NCBI GenBank assembly: GCA_030765065.1
Contig: CM060987.1
Span: forward strand, 76,270,557-76,334,556
DNA from: Deroplatys truncata
Lineage: Eukaryota > Arthropoda > Insecta > Mantodea > Mantidae
Length of the DNA stretch: 64,000 nt
Reading direction: 5' to 3'
The notes below the pieces were generated by a model. It ran no database searches. It had not been told where the DNA came from and worked only from the letters and a program-made list of their open reading frames with translations. Below are positions 21,026 through 33,105 of the stretch, in pieces (the first letter of the stretch is position 1; every line of letters starts with the position of its first letter). The translations under genes and the position numbers were made by a program.

Positions 21026-23443
21026 CATGGTGGAATCATAGCAAAGGTGTAGGACTGCGCATGTAGGGCGGAGTGAGTCGAGATACGGTGACGTCACCTT
21101 GCTTGCAAACACTCTTGGTGACAATTCATTATTAAGTGTTTTAGGCGCGTTAATGAGACGTTTACGATGTCATTGAGATTGGATTGATAACTCTTCTTTC
21201 GCTGGGTGTGATAATTACTATAGGAAAACAAAATGTCATCTACTATACTTCTCATTTCCGAAAGATAAACAGATCTGTTAAAACTGAGAACATTATTGCC
21301 TAAGGCAAGACCCCTTCTTAAATTACGTAACTTGACGCTCTGTAATTAGCAACAATACCATAATATTAGTAATTACTTTACAATATTATAATTAGTGATA
21401 TTGTTTTTCCGTATTAATTTCGGCTATATTTTAGGAATAGTTTTGTGTTAGTTTTTTCAAAGTAATAATACTTCTGATCTTTCTGATAAGGAAATAAAGC
21501 TTATTACTTGTGATAAAACCGGAAAAAAGCGCAGATGCAATATAAAATGGACCTTTGTGCAATGGTAGACCTATTTAAAGGAAACCTGAAACCAGATGGT
21601 GTAGAAGATCAAGAACATGAAGAAGAAAAGAAACCTACTGTGAAATATCGACACAAAAAACGAATGTCACAGGAGGGGCTTAAATATATTGCGGAATTAC
21701 ACAGCATTTAAACACAATCAGTGTACTTACTTAAGAATATACATAAAATTGATGCCAGTTGACAACAAATACTGGATTAGCACTGAATCGAGAGAAAATT
21801 TAGTTCTGCCTTGCTTGAAACCTCAACTGGTTGTTACTGTAATGGAAATCACATTTTTAAACGCGCATGGGACATTGTTACCCATGATAAAGTATATAAT
21901 CAAAAGAGCCGTGGAATTACTCAATGAAGCAATAAAAACAACCAGGTTATAACTTCTACCATTCCATAGGAAACAGTAAGAACAATGATTAGGAGGGAAC
22001 TTTTATTGGGGTAATATAATTTAATTAAACCATGAAAACTTCCGATAAATCAAAAAGAAAAATCACAAAGATAATGAAAGAGATTACTTAAGGATATCCA
22101 TGTGTGACAATTTTAAAATCAATTTCAGTTCAATTCATTTCAAAATTTAATATAGCATTTAGGATGTTAATGCATATCTATTATCATGCATCTGTTGAAA
22201 TTGGTTTCCGATATAGTTACATTTTTATTATTTTAAATGTTTTACTGTTTTGAATAAAAATGCTCCACACAATGTGAATATGTTTTTTTTAAAAAAAATA
22301 ATGGTTTATAACTTCACTCTTCAATAGTATGCGAATAAACCATAGAGGTGAATGTTTAATTATCCTACTATTTGGGAGAAATTGTTAAATACACATAGTC
22401 TTATAGTCTTCAAGTTTTAGCTTAAGCATTTACACAACATTGATATTATTGTTTAATTACTCCATAAGAAAGCATATTAACAAAAAATCATCCCATCGTT
22501 TTTAATGTTGCTATTTTTGAGGAAGTATAACAAATTTCACACATGAATAATTTTAAATATACGACATACAAAACCCGAAAAACCAGAGTTTAAAACTACG
22601 ATGCTAAATAATGTTTCTGGCCTTTAAGCTGCTTAAAAACATATAATATATGCGCAGGGTCTCTTCCTCGTCTGCTCCTCTGCACCTAAGTTAATGATTT
22701 GAAAATTCTTGCGGCTCCTTTTTTACCATAATTTTATAGGAACCTGGGTTTACAGGCATTTAAATGTACTTCTCCCAGGTTTAAACGACCATGTGGCCAT
22801 AAACTGTAGAGAACTAAAGTGAAAGGTATGATGTATTTAATAACACAAAACCCATGTTTATGATTTGTAGCATTTTTGGCCTTATTTTCATTGACAAGTA
22901 TCCTTAAGGGTAGTTTGGAAGGAAGAAGCACATGGTAAACGCGGTAGTTGGTTCATATGCAACTTTACCATTTAGCTTATGTTGTATAAAGGAAAATATT
23001 ATCACTGTTTTAATTAAAATACAATTATTTGTACTGTATTCAGATTATTTGTAGCGTTAGTTTAATTCATAAATATTCTTGTTTGTTACTTATGTAACTG
23101 TTGTCTATAATGATGTTTTGCATGAATAGATACATACCAGCGTCTTAAGGGTAATAGAGTAGCCCTGCTCCAGCTCATAGTACAAAGTGATTTATTTGTA
23201 CCTATAAACCAAACATTATTGTTACCTGTGCTTCGTATTGTTTCCATTTGTTCTTTTGTATTGGAATTAGGTAAATAAAACATTCAGGCTTTCACGTTAC
23301 AACTGTGTTATTATTGTCCTCGCCGCAGAAGAGACCACAAACTCGGAGCCTTGATCCTCACGTTGCAGTCAACATGATATCACTGAGCAGACCGAACGAA
23401 AACAACAGTGCTTGTCCCACACCTTTGCTATGATTCCTGCCAG
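21026..23443 (+). mobile_element. THAP/P-like DNA transposon, decayed
   Basis: GGAATCATAGCAAAGGTGT at 21032-21050 is exactly inverted at 23419-23437, with GGAC continuing at both (21051-21054 allowing one mismatch; 23414-23417). The left tip CATGGTGG and right tip CTGGCAGG agree less well, so the outer limits are approximate. The 2.4 kb between carries a THAP-like zinc finger fossil near the left end. P-superfamily elements combine THAP fingers with about 30-bp inverted ends and an 8-bp target duplication; no clean 8-bp duplication is visible here. It begins only about 15 bp from the solo LTR. Confidence 0.55.
21200..21955 (+). pseudogene. THAP-domain transposase fossil
   Basis: At about 21205-21285 one frame reads AGCDNYYRKTKCHLLYFSF followed by PKDKQIC and a stop. 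The order Cys..N-Y..H..FPKD is that of a THAP finger (C2CH zinc finger, DNA binding). Downstream, 21490-21955 has acidic/basic stretches and an NGNHIFKRAWDIV piece that might belong to the transposase middle part. These are in different frames with several stops. Only the THAP piece is convincing; P-type catalytic motifs were not found. Confidence 0.5.
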
Positions 23444-24853
23444 CGTTCTGCAAGTTTCGCTTTTGTCCGCCGTTGCTTCTTGGCGCTGTCCGTGTGTGAG
23501 TAGTTGACTTACCGTCCGCTGTTAGCGTTAGGCATTCAATGATTGCTTATCTTTGTTCAACGCTGAATCGTTATTTCACGATTAGATCTTGCAGACATAT
23601 TTTTTGCAAGATACATATGTTTGCAACTTCCTTTTTGGGATCGGCTTTATTTATAACCTTCAAAATATTTTAAACAACAGATCATGTGATATGCAGTTGT
23701 AGTGGTTACTAACGTTTCCACCCTATCTTCACCACTAATACAGATTTATTTTCTCGCACGTTTATGACTGCAATCTCACAACTCCTATGCAAACTCAGAC
23801 TCGTGCTGTGCTTACCAACCTCTCTGATATGATTATATGAACCGTTTCATTACAACGCCAACATAACTGCACATTATTCGTCATGGTGTTACGTCGGAAT
23901 TTTGCTGTCCTTTAATACTTTTAAATCTAAATTAAATGTCCAAATGTAACTTCCACAGTTTCAAGTTCCTCGAAACTAGTAGGCGGAGTGACTGACAAAA
24001 AACAAGGTTCTTATCTCTGGATGTGTAGAATTTGTTCCTATAGTATAGGCTCTACAATTTGTGCTTCGGTGTAGTAAACACATAATATCCGGGATACTCT
24101 GCGAATACCATTTAAAACTGCGAAAATAATTCTGGCAAAGCTTACTTGTGAAGATATTGTAAAGTTAGAAGGCTATTGTAACTTAAAAGAGGTATATCGT
24201 TTTTAAAAATCTTTCTGTGAAATCACGCAATAAGTATTTTTCTTTTCATTAACAGGTTTCTGTACTACATCTACTATGGCAGATTGAACAATGGATCAAT
24301 AATTTGCAACACATCATTTTTAGGATTTCCATATGAAGTACCTTGCTTCTGAGTTTTTCTACACTCATCATAAAGTCTATCATTTGTTCAGGGTTATAAC
24401 TCGCATGCTTTTCATGCTATAAATTGTGGTTTGTCTCGAGTTGGGCAACCTAACCTTAGCAAAGACAACCCTTGAACGATTTACGTCATCTTTCTCCCCA
24501 TCAGTAGCTTCTACAGCCCCACTACTCGTACCTGCTTGCGTCTTTGGTGGATTCCAGAACAACTTCAGATTGCCTTTAGCTGGCAATTTTGCCACTTGAT
24601 TACACACCGACCTTATTCAAAATCTCGTGCACCTTAGGCTGTTGTTCAGCCGTAAACATATGCATGATTTTCTCGGTCATATATTTCCAATATGAATACG
24701 CTCTCTTAGCCTATGTAAAGAGTGCACAGATAAGCCTACCTTAATATATTCTGGATCTATATCCTGGAACGCGCACCATGCTGTCTCGCATTGCTCAAAC
24801 GCAGCTAACAGGTTTGCAGTCAACCTATGTCCGATATCTCCTCTACACCGGAC
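23444..24853. other. no firm feature; one possible small coding remnant
   Basis: On the minus strand at about 24845-24735 a frame reads HRLTANLLAAFEQCETAWCA followed by FQDIDPEYIK and then a GTAGGC donor-like string. It could be an exon-like remnant or part of an unknown element, but nothing supports either firmly. A second minus-strand ORF (24607-24380) has no known motif. The rest is AT-rich. Confidence 0.3.
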
Positions 24854-25130
24854 TTAACCCATTATTGCCCAGAATAATTTTTTATGATTTTATGTTTTAT
24901 TACCAGTAAGTGATTATAATAAGTAAGGACAAATTTTAAAATTTCACCAACTATGAGAGGCGAAATTTTAACGTTTGATATTTCATACGCTGGAGAATAG
25001 CAAGTAAAAATTACAATGTATCTATTTAATACGCTGGAGAATAACAAGTAAAAGTCTGGAATGTGGTACTGATAATTATTATTTGCTGCCCTAGTTTGTG
25101 AAGTACTATTTTAAACTAATAACTGGAATT

Positions 25131-26030
25131 TTTACTTTCTCTACTACGTATAGTAAGTAGGGGAAGTATTGTATTCCACCCAAAAATTCGATACCGAGAT
25201 TTCACCGGAAATACATGTTTTGAGACACCCTGAATCCAAAAAAAGCATTTTTGGAAACATGTTCGTGTGTGTGTCTGTGTGTCTGTCTGTGAACAGCATA
25301 ACTCAGAAACAAACAGTCGGATAAACACCAAACTTGGTATTTAGGTTCAGTATCTTCCAGAGATGCGACACGAAGGTTTTCAAGAAAATCCCCCCACCCC
25401 AGATTATCCTTTACATGGAAGATTTTTCGAAAAGTTTAATTTTCTCAAAAATGGCTCTAACGATTTTGATTAAAATATCATATGTTTAAGATATTTTCAT
25501 GGCAAATAAAATGTATATCTTGAGTTTTCTGGGAATGTCTCCAAAAGTATTCTCCATTGTGAATGACTTTTGCATAACTGGTAAACCATAAGAGATAGGC
25601 AAAATTTTACTACACATAAAATGTAGATCGCGTTAAAATACACAATTTATGTCATATACATTTTTTTGTTGGGTGAACCATTTTCGAGATATTGCTTGTT
25701 ATTCCCTTAAATTGTTCAATACTTATTTTCTAAAATGGGAATTCGTTATTCATTTTTTTGTCTTGGATATGCAAAGAGTTATAATCTGTGGCAAAGGGAA
25801 TGGTGCTGCACCTAGCAACCAGCTATTAATAGATATGTATGTGCTTAAAGGCTACTGTATTTCTATATTGCCCTTGTAAATATATATTCCCCTTACATCT
25901 ACAAGAAAATTAGCAATAAGATAGACTCTGCAAATGATTATCTCGATTAACATGAAGTAGATGAAGAATAAGCGTTTGTAAAAATAGTTTGTACAAGAGT
26001 AGAGAAAGTCATGTGAGTGTAACACATCAG
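25131..26030 (+). repeat. 0.9 kb HINE-like repeat R1, full copy
   Basis: The copy starts TTTACTTTCTCTACTACGTA, passes a TGTGTGTGTCTGTGTGTCTG microsatellite at about 25265-25292, and ends AGAGTAGAGAAAGTC followed by a hairpin-forming ATGTG-AGTGTAA-CACAT. The motif ACTTTCTCTACT near the start is inverted near the end. It matches 38312-39194 over its whole length with only scattered differences. No coding capacity. It lies inside the piggyBac element, so it was inserted there or carried with it. Confidence 0.85.
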
Positions 26031-26439
26031 ATTTTTAAACGAAGTGACAACAAAAGTTTGTAATATGAAAGGGAAAAAAAAACACTTTCACAAAAGTGAA
26101 ATTCCAATTAGCTTCATTTCAAGTGGTAATGAACTAAACACTTCTTAGGATGTAGACCAATGTTGTATTTGATGCACTGAAATTTGGCACATTTCCCACA
26201 CATAACACAGCGATCTTGATTACCATCAGTAGAATCAACTAAATGACTGTACCCATATCGAATCTCATCCGTAATCTGGAAAAGAATGCCAATAATAAAT
26301 TAAACTGGCAATACATAAACGTACATTTTATATTAGCGAACGATTCCTTACCTTTGATATGTTGCTAAGACACACCCTTCCTGTACTGATGGCCTGTGGT
26401 CCCATGATTACAGCCAACACCATTCTTTTTGTGAATTCC

Positions 26440-26990
26440 AATAAAGGGACGTCCTTGTCAATCCATCGATATATCAGCTAAGCGTTGACAACCGCACCAT
26501 TGACACCCAGCCTGATGTGAGGCCAGTACCATTTCTTACTTCTATAGCCTCACCGCAGCTTGTCAAACAGATCAACACCACCCACATAGCAGTTGTATTC
26601 TTGCAGCACAGTTGGCTGTACGACGTTCTTATATTTCCTTTCTCGGCGGTCCCATTGACGACATTGACCTTCACCAAGAACAGCAGACTCAGTGATATTA
26701 GTGGTAACTCTTATCATGCCATCTCATCAGGATAATAGAAATTACTTTATCTTGTATTGCTTGCATTGTTACCTCTTGCTTCTTTTTTAGCTCTCTCAGA
26801 GGGCCTTTTTCCACTCGATCCTTTGTAATTGTACCAACACATTTTAGTCCTTTCTCTGTAAAAATTCTAGAAAAACCATAGAAATAAGTATATTTTAACC
26901 ATGTATTCTTGTAACTTTTCTAAATGAACTTGCAAAAGTCTATTATAAAATTGGTGCTATGCACTGTATCCTATTCATAAGGCAAATTGT
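26440..26990 (-). pseudogene. piggyBac transposase, C-terminal part
   Basis: The minus strand reads LKCVGTITKDRVEKGPLREL followed by KKKQE (about 26850-26770), the piggyBac block after the DNFF motif. It then reads YNCYVGGVDLFDKLR near 26570, where the third catalytic aspartate of the MGGVDxxD signature sits, and YRSKKWYWPHIRLGVNGAVV with NA and LIYRWIDKD, the conserved RSKKWY helix. A stop follows DKLR and another lies in the NAWLIYR block; a frame change separates the first part from the second. The N-terminal half, with the first two aspartates, was not recognised. Inactive. Confidence 0.8.
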
Positions 26991-27269
26991 TATAAGATGA
27001 GTGGAAGTCTTTTGGAACCAGTGGCTGAGCACCTGCAAGTCAATGAATTTGTCTTTCTAAGGGGAGCACTATACAGACCAGCAACTATCATCTCAGTAGA
27101 GTTTTCACTACCACTTTTTCTTCTGTTATACAGGTCCTTTCACTCATCTGAGAGTAAACATAATTATAAGCGTTTATTCAAAATTTACATTTTTTCAATA
27201 TTTATCTTTATTTAGATTAATTATCTTTGAAATCAACTTTGAACCACGCTGTCATGTAGGGGCATTACT

Positions 27270-27860
27270 TCAAGCAACACAAGTCGTGACCCCTTTCTTG
27301 ATGCCTGGACGAATAGAAGAATATGTCTTCAATGAACTGTAATCCTTGAAGAAGTTATGGCTTAGATAATATACTTCGCATGGTTTAGGTTTCAGTCTTT
27401 CTGTCTTAAACACTGCAATATAGCTTGCAAGTTTGTATGTGTCCTGATATTTTAATTCTCTTTCTATGCAAAATGCACTGAATCGCATTCCATTGTGTGT
27501 GGCCTTTTGACAAATACTTTTGAACTATAAAGACATTCATCTCGTTAACCGAATCAAGTAGTGCGTTTGCTAGTGTCACATTTATATTCTGATAGCCAGA
27601 ACCATCACTGTAAAATATTATTTCATCTTCTTTGTTACACATAACACGTTTTCACACGAAATCGCACAGAATTGTAGCAAATTCATTAGCACTGATCCCT
27701 CCTTCACTCTCGTGCCACACATAGCAATCTCGTAGTTCCCATTATCCTACTTTTCTTTAATACCATACTCCCATTTACTTTCGTCTTCTGGTCCCCCCTA
27801 TATGCTTTACCATGCATTCTCTTCTTTTTATTTTCCTCTGACGTCCATTTAATTCTCATA
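27270..27860 (-). pseudogene. fossil of an insect multicopy transposase-like family (SDG..YQN type)
   Basis: The minus strand carries EENKKKRMHGKAYRG (about 27830), ANEFATILCDF-like remains, CNKEDEIIFYSDGSGYQNIN (27640-27580), VFIVQKYLSKGHTQ, then PKPCEVYYLSHNFFKDYSS and SIRPGIKKG. I recall an abundant family of insect proteins with S-D-x-C-GxQN and QKYLxKGHTQ motifs, presumed mobile-element proteins, but I cannot name the superfamily with certainty. The parts lie in at least three frames; the QKYL..HTQ frame and the downstream PKP..SIRPG frame overlap. It sits inside the piggyBac borders in the same orientation. Confidence 0.55.
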
Positions 27861-28261
27861 CTAAATATCTTTTGCGATTTCTTCCTCTAGTATGAATGTC
27901 ATTGTTCATGTTTTCTGTGACATCACTTATATCAAAGCGGTATCACTTTGTATAAATTGACAATTGTTGTCATCGGAATCTGGTTCAGTTTCAACCGCCC
28001 CCCCCCCAAAAAAAAATTAATGTAACTAGACTGCCTAATTCATCAACAAAAAGTTCCCCTTGAGGGGTATCGTCTGAATCTACCTTTAGAGAATTTAAAT
28101 GTATTTTGTTTCCTCCTAAAGGCGACAGTTCTAAAATAGTACAATGCTCGTCTTCAGTTACATCTAACTCAACACTACTCCTTTTCTCTATCAGAGTTTC
28201 TCCAGTATTAAGACATTTCTCATTCCATTCCATTCTATACCTAGAACGGTATGTTTTTCAC

Positions 28262-30384
28262 CTGTATTTTTATTTTAATCTAAACCATGAAGCTCCTTTT
28301 AAGTGTTTTCAGCATCTAAATCATTAATAATAAATTCGATTTTATTTCTTTGCAGAACTTTTGAGGAAAATTGAGACTCCTTCTCTTTATCTTCAATTCT
28401 ATCATCAGTTTCTGTAGATAATTTTGTCTATGTTCTCTAGCCAACTATACTTGTATTCCCAAAATGCTCAACATTTTTTGAGCTCTAGAACTCAGTTTCT
28501 GTTAAAAATGAAGAGCGAACGCAATGGTAAGTAACAGATAACAAACGTTTGCTCTAAGTAACTATATTAATAGTATTCCCATTTGAGAATTGCTTCCTAC
28601 TGTTTAAAACCAGGAATCGAAACGGAAACCTATACCAAAGAGAACGCTAATCTAACCGACTGAACGAAAATTTTGACAAAGTGGAAGACTAATAAAACCT
28701 CAAATTTAACCAACCGAACCTATCATATTATTTACGACTCATTATTTTCATATTTTAGTTTAAATCCTGTCAAAATGTTTACCTATTAACATTTAAAATT
28801 CAGACTTATTTAAAGTTGCAGTATACCTACCTGGGGAGTTTGTGAGAGCTTAGTACAAAACTACACTGGCTTTCTTCATTCTTTCTTTTTATTAACATTA
28901 TTATGTAAGACTTAACAATCATAAAGTAAATAAATGAATTTTTTGTTTTTCCTAAAAGCGTTTGATAGCTTACATGCAAACTGAAATATGAAGGTAACTC
29001 CATAAAATAGTAATCAAATTCGAAATACGAGAATGTTCGTTTCCTCATCTCCGCACTACGTTATAAAGTCAGTGTAAAGTGAAATAATGATTATTTAGCT
29101 TATCAACAATATAGGCTGTGAAACAACATTTTTCGTGTAGGAAAAGGTACTATAATTATACTAGCTGTGTAGGAATGTCACACTCAAATTGCAACTGCAG
29201 ACTGTAGGGTGCTTGCTGCTACAAAATTTTCCACATTTGTTATTAATACGTCGTTTCTTGTGTCCGATTTTTTTATGCAGAATATTTCATTACATACTAA
29301 AACGGACCGGAATGGTACAATTTTTTCTTAAAAAAAGGGAATGGAAGACATCCAAAGTTTTAAGAAACAGAACAGGAATTAGGTTTACTCTCCTCCACTT
29401 CGAGCCCTAATTAAAACTTCTACCTTCACATTCTACGAAGTCTTAATTTACCTTAACTTGTTATAATACGAGTACTTACTATTAAAATGTCGGAATTCTT
29501 GATGTGCTAATATGAAATACCACGTCAGAAACCACTCACTAAAAGAATCACCTCATTGAATGAAGTTTCCACACAAAATGATCACCCATTACCACAGTAA
29601 GATAAAGTACGCAAACAACAGCGTAATCCGACATTATTAAGAATGACCGCCAGCTGGAAAAGTGTTTGTTGTTTCTAAACCAGATCAACTGTATAATAAA
29701 ATAGCACCTCCCATTGGGCAATAAGAGGCAAACCCGAGATCACAAATGCATCATTTATTATTATCGGTTTATTTATAAGCTACAATCATCTCTCTGATAT
29801 TGAACTTGATTTATAAGAACGAAAACAGAATTGCCATTCTTATTGCAATGCACTTGATTTACAGAGTTAAAACCAATAATTTTCTTAATAAAATCTTGTA
29901 TGTATGAATTCAATAAGAAATCAAGACTTAAGAGTTTTTAAGGTAACACTGTTCATTCATAAAATCTCACAAGTTCTTCTTCCAGAATAAAATGGAGACT
30001 TACGAGTTTTTAAGGTAACATTTAAAGGCTTAGAAAAATACGAGATTTATGTTTTATTAAATATCGGCCTTAATATAGCGTTCAGGCTTACGAGGTTTTA
30101 AACGACGATAGAGCATTAAAAATTCGAATTAAAACACACAAAATCTCAAAATGAACCAAAATCAGACTTCGAGGTTTCAGAAGTAAGCACTAAATTCAAC
30201 ATCCATTCATTACTTCACTATGTCAACAAATGGTAGAAAACCATCAATAAGCCCCATTTGGAGGTTAAAAGCAATAGGTAGAAGCACTAACAATGGAATA
30301 CTAAGCAACAATGAAGCTTAAATGCATATTTGTATTTATTCACAACGTGATTGTGTATGAAATCATGCGGTGGGCATTAATGGG
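28262..30384. other. AT-rich interior of the piggyBac-bounded segment
   Basis: No domain is recognisable here. A string GAGTTTTTAAGGTAACA occurs twice (about 29930-29947 and 30006-30023) within a short diverged tandem. GGGCAATAAGAGG near 29717 resembles the left piggyBac tip inverted, but lacks TTAA. Confidence 0.4.
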
Positions 30385-30389
30385 TTAAT

Positions 30390-31265
30390 GACGTTCTCAA
30401 CACGCATTGCAGCAGTGCCCACTGATAAATTCTGTCCCGCGGGGTCTATTTCGTACTCTACCTCTGAACTGTTCAACGATTAATACTAATATTTTCACAC
30501 AATAAACAACCCGGGAGAGAACAGGAAAGATGGTGACTTCGCTTTTTTGTACTGTAACTATGGTAGCATATACAGTATTATAGTCGTTTCATTACAGATA
30601 CATTTCCTTTGTTCCTTTTTCACTACCCAAATTAACTATAACTACGCTACTACTTCAGAAGTTACCAACACTCATTCCTTTATTCGTAGCACTTTGTTCT
30701 AGCACGACTATAAACTTAACAATCTTGGTGACTCCCCAGATTTTTTGGGAACCCCAGTAATTCGGAAAGCTCATACAAATCAGCAACCACCTTAATTTCA
30801 GTAAGAACGACATTAATTATCGGTAATCACGCTAATTGTTGGGAACCCCTGTAAACTTTGGTAACCATACACTTCACTCCTCACGAATCTTTCAAATTAC
30901 GTAACATGAGTTATGCGCTGCTACCACTAGTAAGTTATAATTTCTTGCTACCAAAAATTGCTCCCAAAGTTCATTTTCTTATCTCTGATTGTGAATGCTA
31001 TGATATTGGAAACCAAGCTGTGAGATTGCCATACCTTTCTCATGATTAGCATAAATCAACAACCATGAGTAAACAATAACCTCCATGAAATTTATTGTTG
31101 AACAAAAGTGTTAGTAGAATAAGACAAGAAATCATGCCGCCCAGACCCGAAGTGTCTGCATCTCCAATGTTCAAATCGCAATGCCAAGTATGTGACGTGG
31201 GTGGGATAAGCGTCCGAGAAGATGGCTGATGAGGCGTTGGGGCGTGTTGACAAAAAAACAGTTTT
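30390..31265. other. no recognisable feature
   Basis: This is the spacer between the piggyBac right border and an S1 SINE. It contains only short ORFs and AT-rich sequence. Confidence 0.45.
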
Positions 31266-31274
31266 TTATATGTT

Positions 31275-31536
31275 GCGGTTCTTATCGTTCCATTCTATAT
31301 TGGATGAAAGACCGGAAATTTTGCTCAGATGTCTCTTTATCAGGCTTGAGGTTCTTTTACGAATCTACGAAGCTTAAATCTACAACGCGGGACCACCGAC
31401 TTTACTTTCCTTTCGAAAGAAACAATGCTATAGATTTTTACACCCGAAGAAAATCCATCGCCCTCCGCTGTCCGCCGGTTCCGCGACCTTGGGAACTAGA
31501 GGCTAGCATGGTGCCGCTAGACCACGGAGAACAACA
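31275..31536 (-). repeat. SINE family S1, copy 5 (reverse)
   Basis: The reverse complement shows CTCCGTGGTCTAGCGGCACC (head), a degraded B box, GAGGGCGATGGATTTTCTTC, AAGTAAAGTCGGTGGTCCCG, AAGAACCTCAAGCCTGATAA and TATAGAATGG. The tail lies to the left, where AGTTAAAGA is no longer clear. It is about 100 bp from the reverse solo LTR. Confidence 0.85.
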
Positions 31537-31635
31537 GGATGGGGTGTTGAAGTGCGCGCCACTAACACTATACTGGATTCGCTCTAAGAAACACTTCTAT
31601 TACTCCGCGCAACAGGTGCACAGCATATGTAATCT

Positions 31636-32471
31636 TGAGGCAGTATTCTATATCACAACACTGTGAATGCCAGAGTGCTTGTAGTGTAAATTAACATTAT
31701 TGTATGACAATGATTTTAGATGTTTGTCAGCTATAAGCATTGTTAGGAAATAAATTTACACAGCCTCACTGAAACTGACAATAGGAGTGGGTAACAATGA
31801 AGCGATGGGGTGAGTTGTTTATCAATTAGAAGGGACTAACAAATGACGTCAGGGTAGCGCGCCTTTCTTTAGAAATGGAGGGAATATCTTCCCTAGAGCA
31901 TATGTTTTAGCAATTATGATTGGCTTATAAAATAGACGCTAATGTTGGTGCGATTTATTAACCAATAGCAGCTCTATTATAATGTTTAGGCATATCGGGG
32001 TGAGGAAGTATAAATTCTTGAGCCAAAGGCAAGTATCGCGCAGTTCTACAGAATCATTCACGAGGTAAACGTCGCGCAGTTCTAAGAAATCTCTCTCGCG
32101 AGTTACACGTCAGGCAGTTCTAAGGAAGCATTCATGAGGTACACATTACGCAATTCTACAGAATCTCTCGCGTCGCAAAGTTAATTAGAAAATGTGAAAT
32201 ACGCGAATTAATAGTGTGTGGCAAATAAGTGATTGTAATTACATTCGAAAATATAAGTTTCAGTCAGGCGTGTATCAAGATTAAATATGTGAAACTAATT
32301 AAGTGTGACGCAATAAAAGTGTAAAAACAAGTTCTTTTATCAGTGTTATCTCTTAGTAACAACTCCTTTCCGTTTACACGCCCTGATCAGAGATATTTGC
32401 TCGACTGAGTAATAATAGCTAGCCGGACAGGCGCTCAGCAAAAAAGATAACACGAACAGGTTACTGCGACA
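31636..32471 (-). repeat. solo LTR, family L, copy 2 (reverse)
   Basis: Read on the plus strand it begins TGAGGCAGTATTC and ends ..GTTACTGCGACA, the exact inverse of the TGTCGC...CTCA ends of family L. ATCT lies directly outside both ends (31632-31635 and 32472-32475), a 4-bp target duplication. The 36-bp minisatellite is at about 32040-32170. It is more diverged from copies 1 and 3 than they are from each other. Confidence 0.88.
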
Positions 32472-32475
32472 ATCT

Positions 32476-33105
32476 ATATGCGATAACTGCCAGTTTCATT
32501 AAAGTGGTTGGCTCCTAATTCCAAATAACAGCGAAAATTCAGAATGTTGCAATGGAATAATTAAATATCGATTAGAGAATTTCAAAAGTAATTAATAACA
32601 TAACGAAAATATGAGATCTACTCTCCACTCTTAGGCCAAGTGTTGTGGTCAGGGCCCAATGAGAGCATTCACTGTAGGCATGTGCTTGGGGCTGTCTCTT
32701 TTCTTTGTTTACCTCGTGATGCTGACCTGTGTCGCCTTGATATTTGTTTTGCCGCTACTCCGAGAATCCTCAGAGTCACGGGTTCGATTCAGGATGGGAG
32801 GGGTTAGGAAATAGTTCAGGGGATGATTCAGGGTAGAAGTGAGGTTCTTATTTTCAGGGTGGTAAAACTTCCTTAACATTCTTAATAATGCTGCCGGCTA
32901 ACCTGAACTATTCTTTTATTCCAAAAGATTTCATTTCGTCGACCCAGCACCTTAGTTTATTGAAGTCACTTTCATTTCTTAAGGTTCGCAAAGTTGCGAC
33001 TTATGAGCTAACATATTTTTGACCCTTACGGTACATTCTTCTGGTCCATGCGCGTGGTTTAAGAAACGCATATTCTGATGGCTCTCTACCGCGTATAATA
33101 TAATT
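32476..33105. other. spacer between two opposed solo LTRs
   Basis: About 630 bp. A B-box-like GGGTTCGATTCAGG at about 32779 with GGATGGGAGGGGTTAGG after it suggests a short tRNA-derived SINE remnant. Nothing else was recognised. Confidence 0.35.

Larger units (their letters stand above)
24858..30385 (-). mobile_element. piggyBac-type element bounded by TTAA, with nested repeats
   Basis: The left border reads TTAA (24854-24857) then CCCATTATTGCCCAG. The right border reads GTGGGCATTAATGGG then TTAA (30386-30389). The 14-bp inverted ends (CCCATTAWTGCCCA) and the TTAA on both sides are what piggyBac elements produce. A decayed piggyBac transposase lies inside on the minus strand. At 5.5 kb it is too long for a simple copy: a 0.9 kb HINE-like repeat and a second transposase-like fossil lie inside and probably account for part of the excess. 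Confidence 0.75.

Noticed and set aside
24720-24850. Host exon ending in a GTAGGC donor on the minus strand
   Set aside because: A frame of about 35 codons with a donor-like site is too little; no adjoining exon or acceptor could be fixed.
25260-25300. TG/CTG tract as an independent microsatellite locus
   Set aside because: The same tract occurs at the same place in R2, so it is part of the repeat unit.
29700-29730. Alternative right end of the piggyBac element (GGGCAATAAGAGG)
   Set aside because: It lacks the TTAA site, while the end at 30371-30389 has both the inverted repeat and TTAA.
20103-32471. A 12 kb Polinton-like element with long inverted ends
   Set aside because: The two opposed LTR copies carry different target duplications (ACGT and ATCT) and nothing between them resembles a viral-type polymerase, integrase or capsid region.
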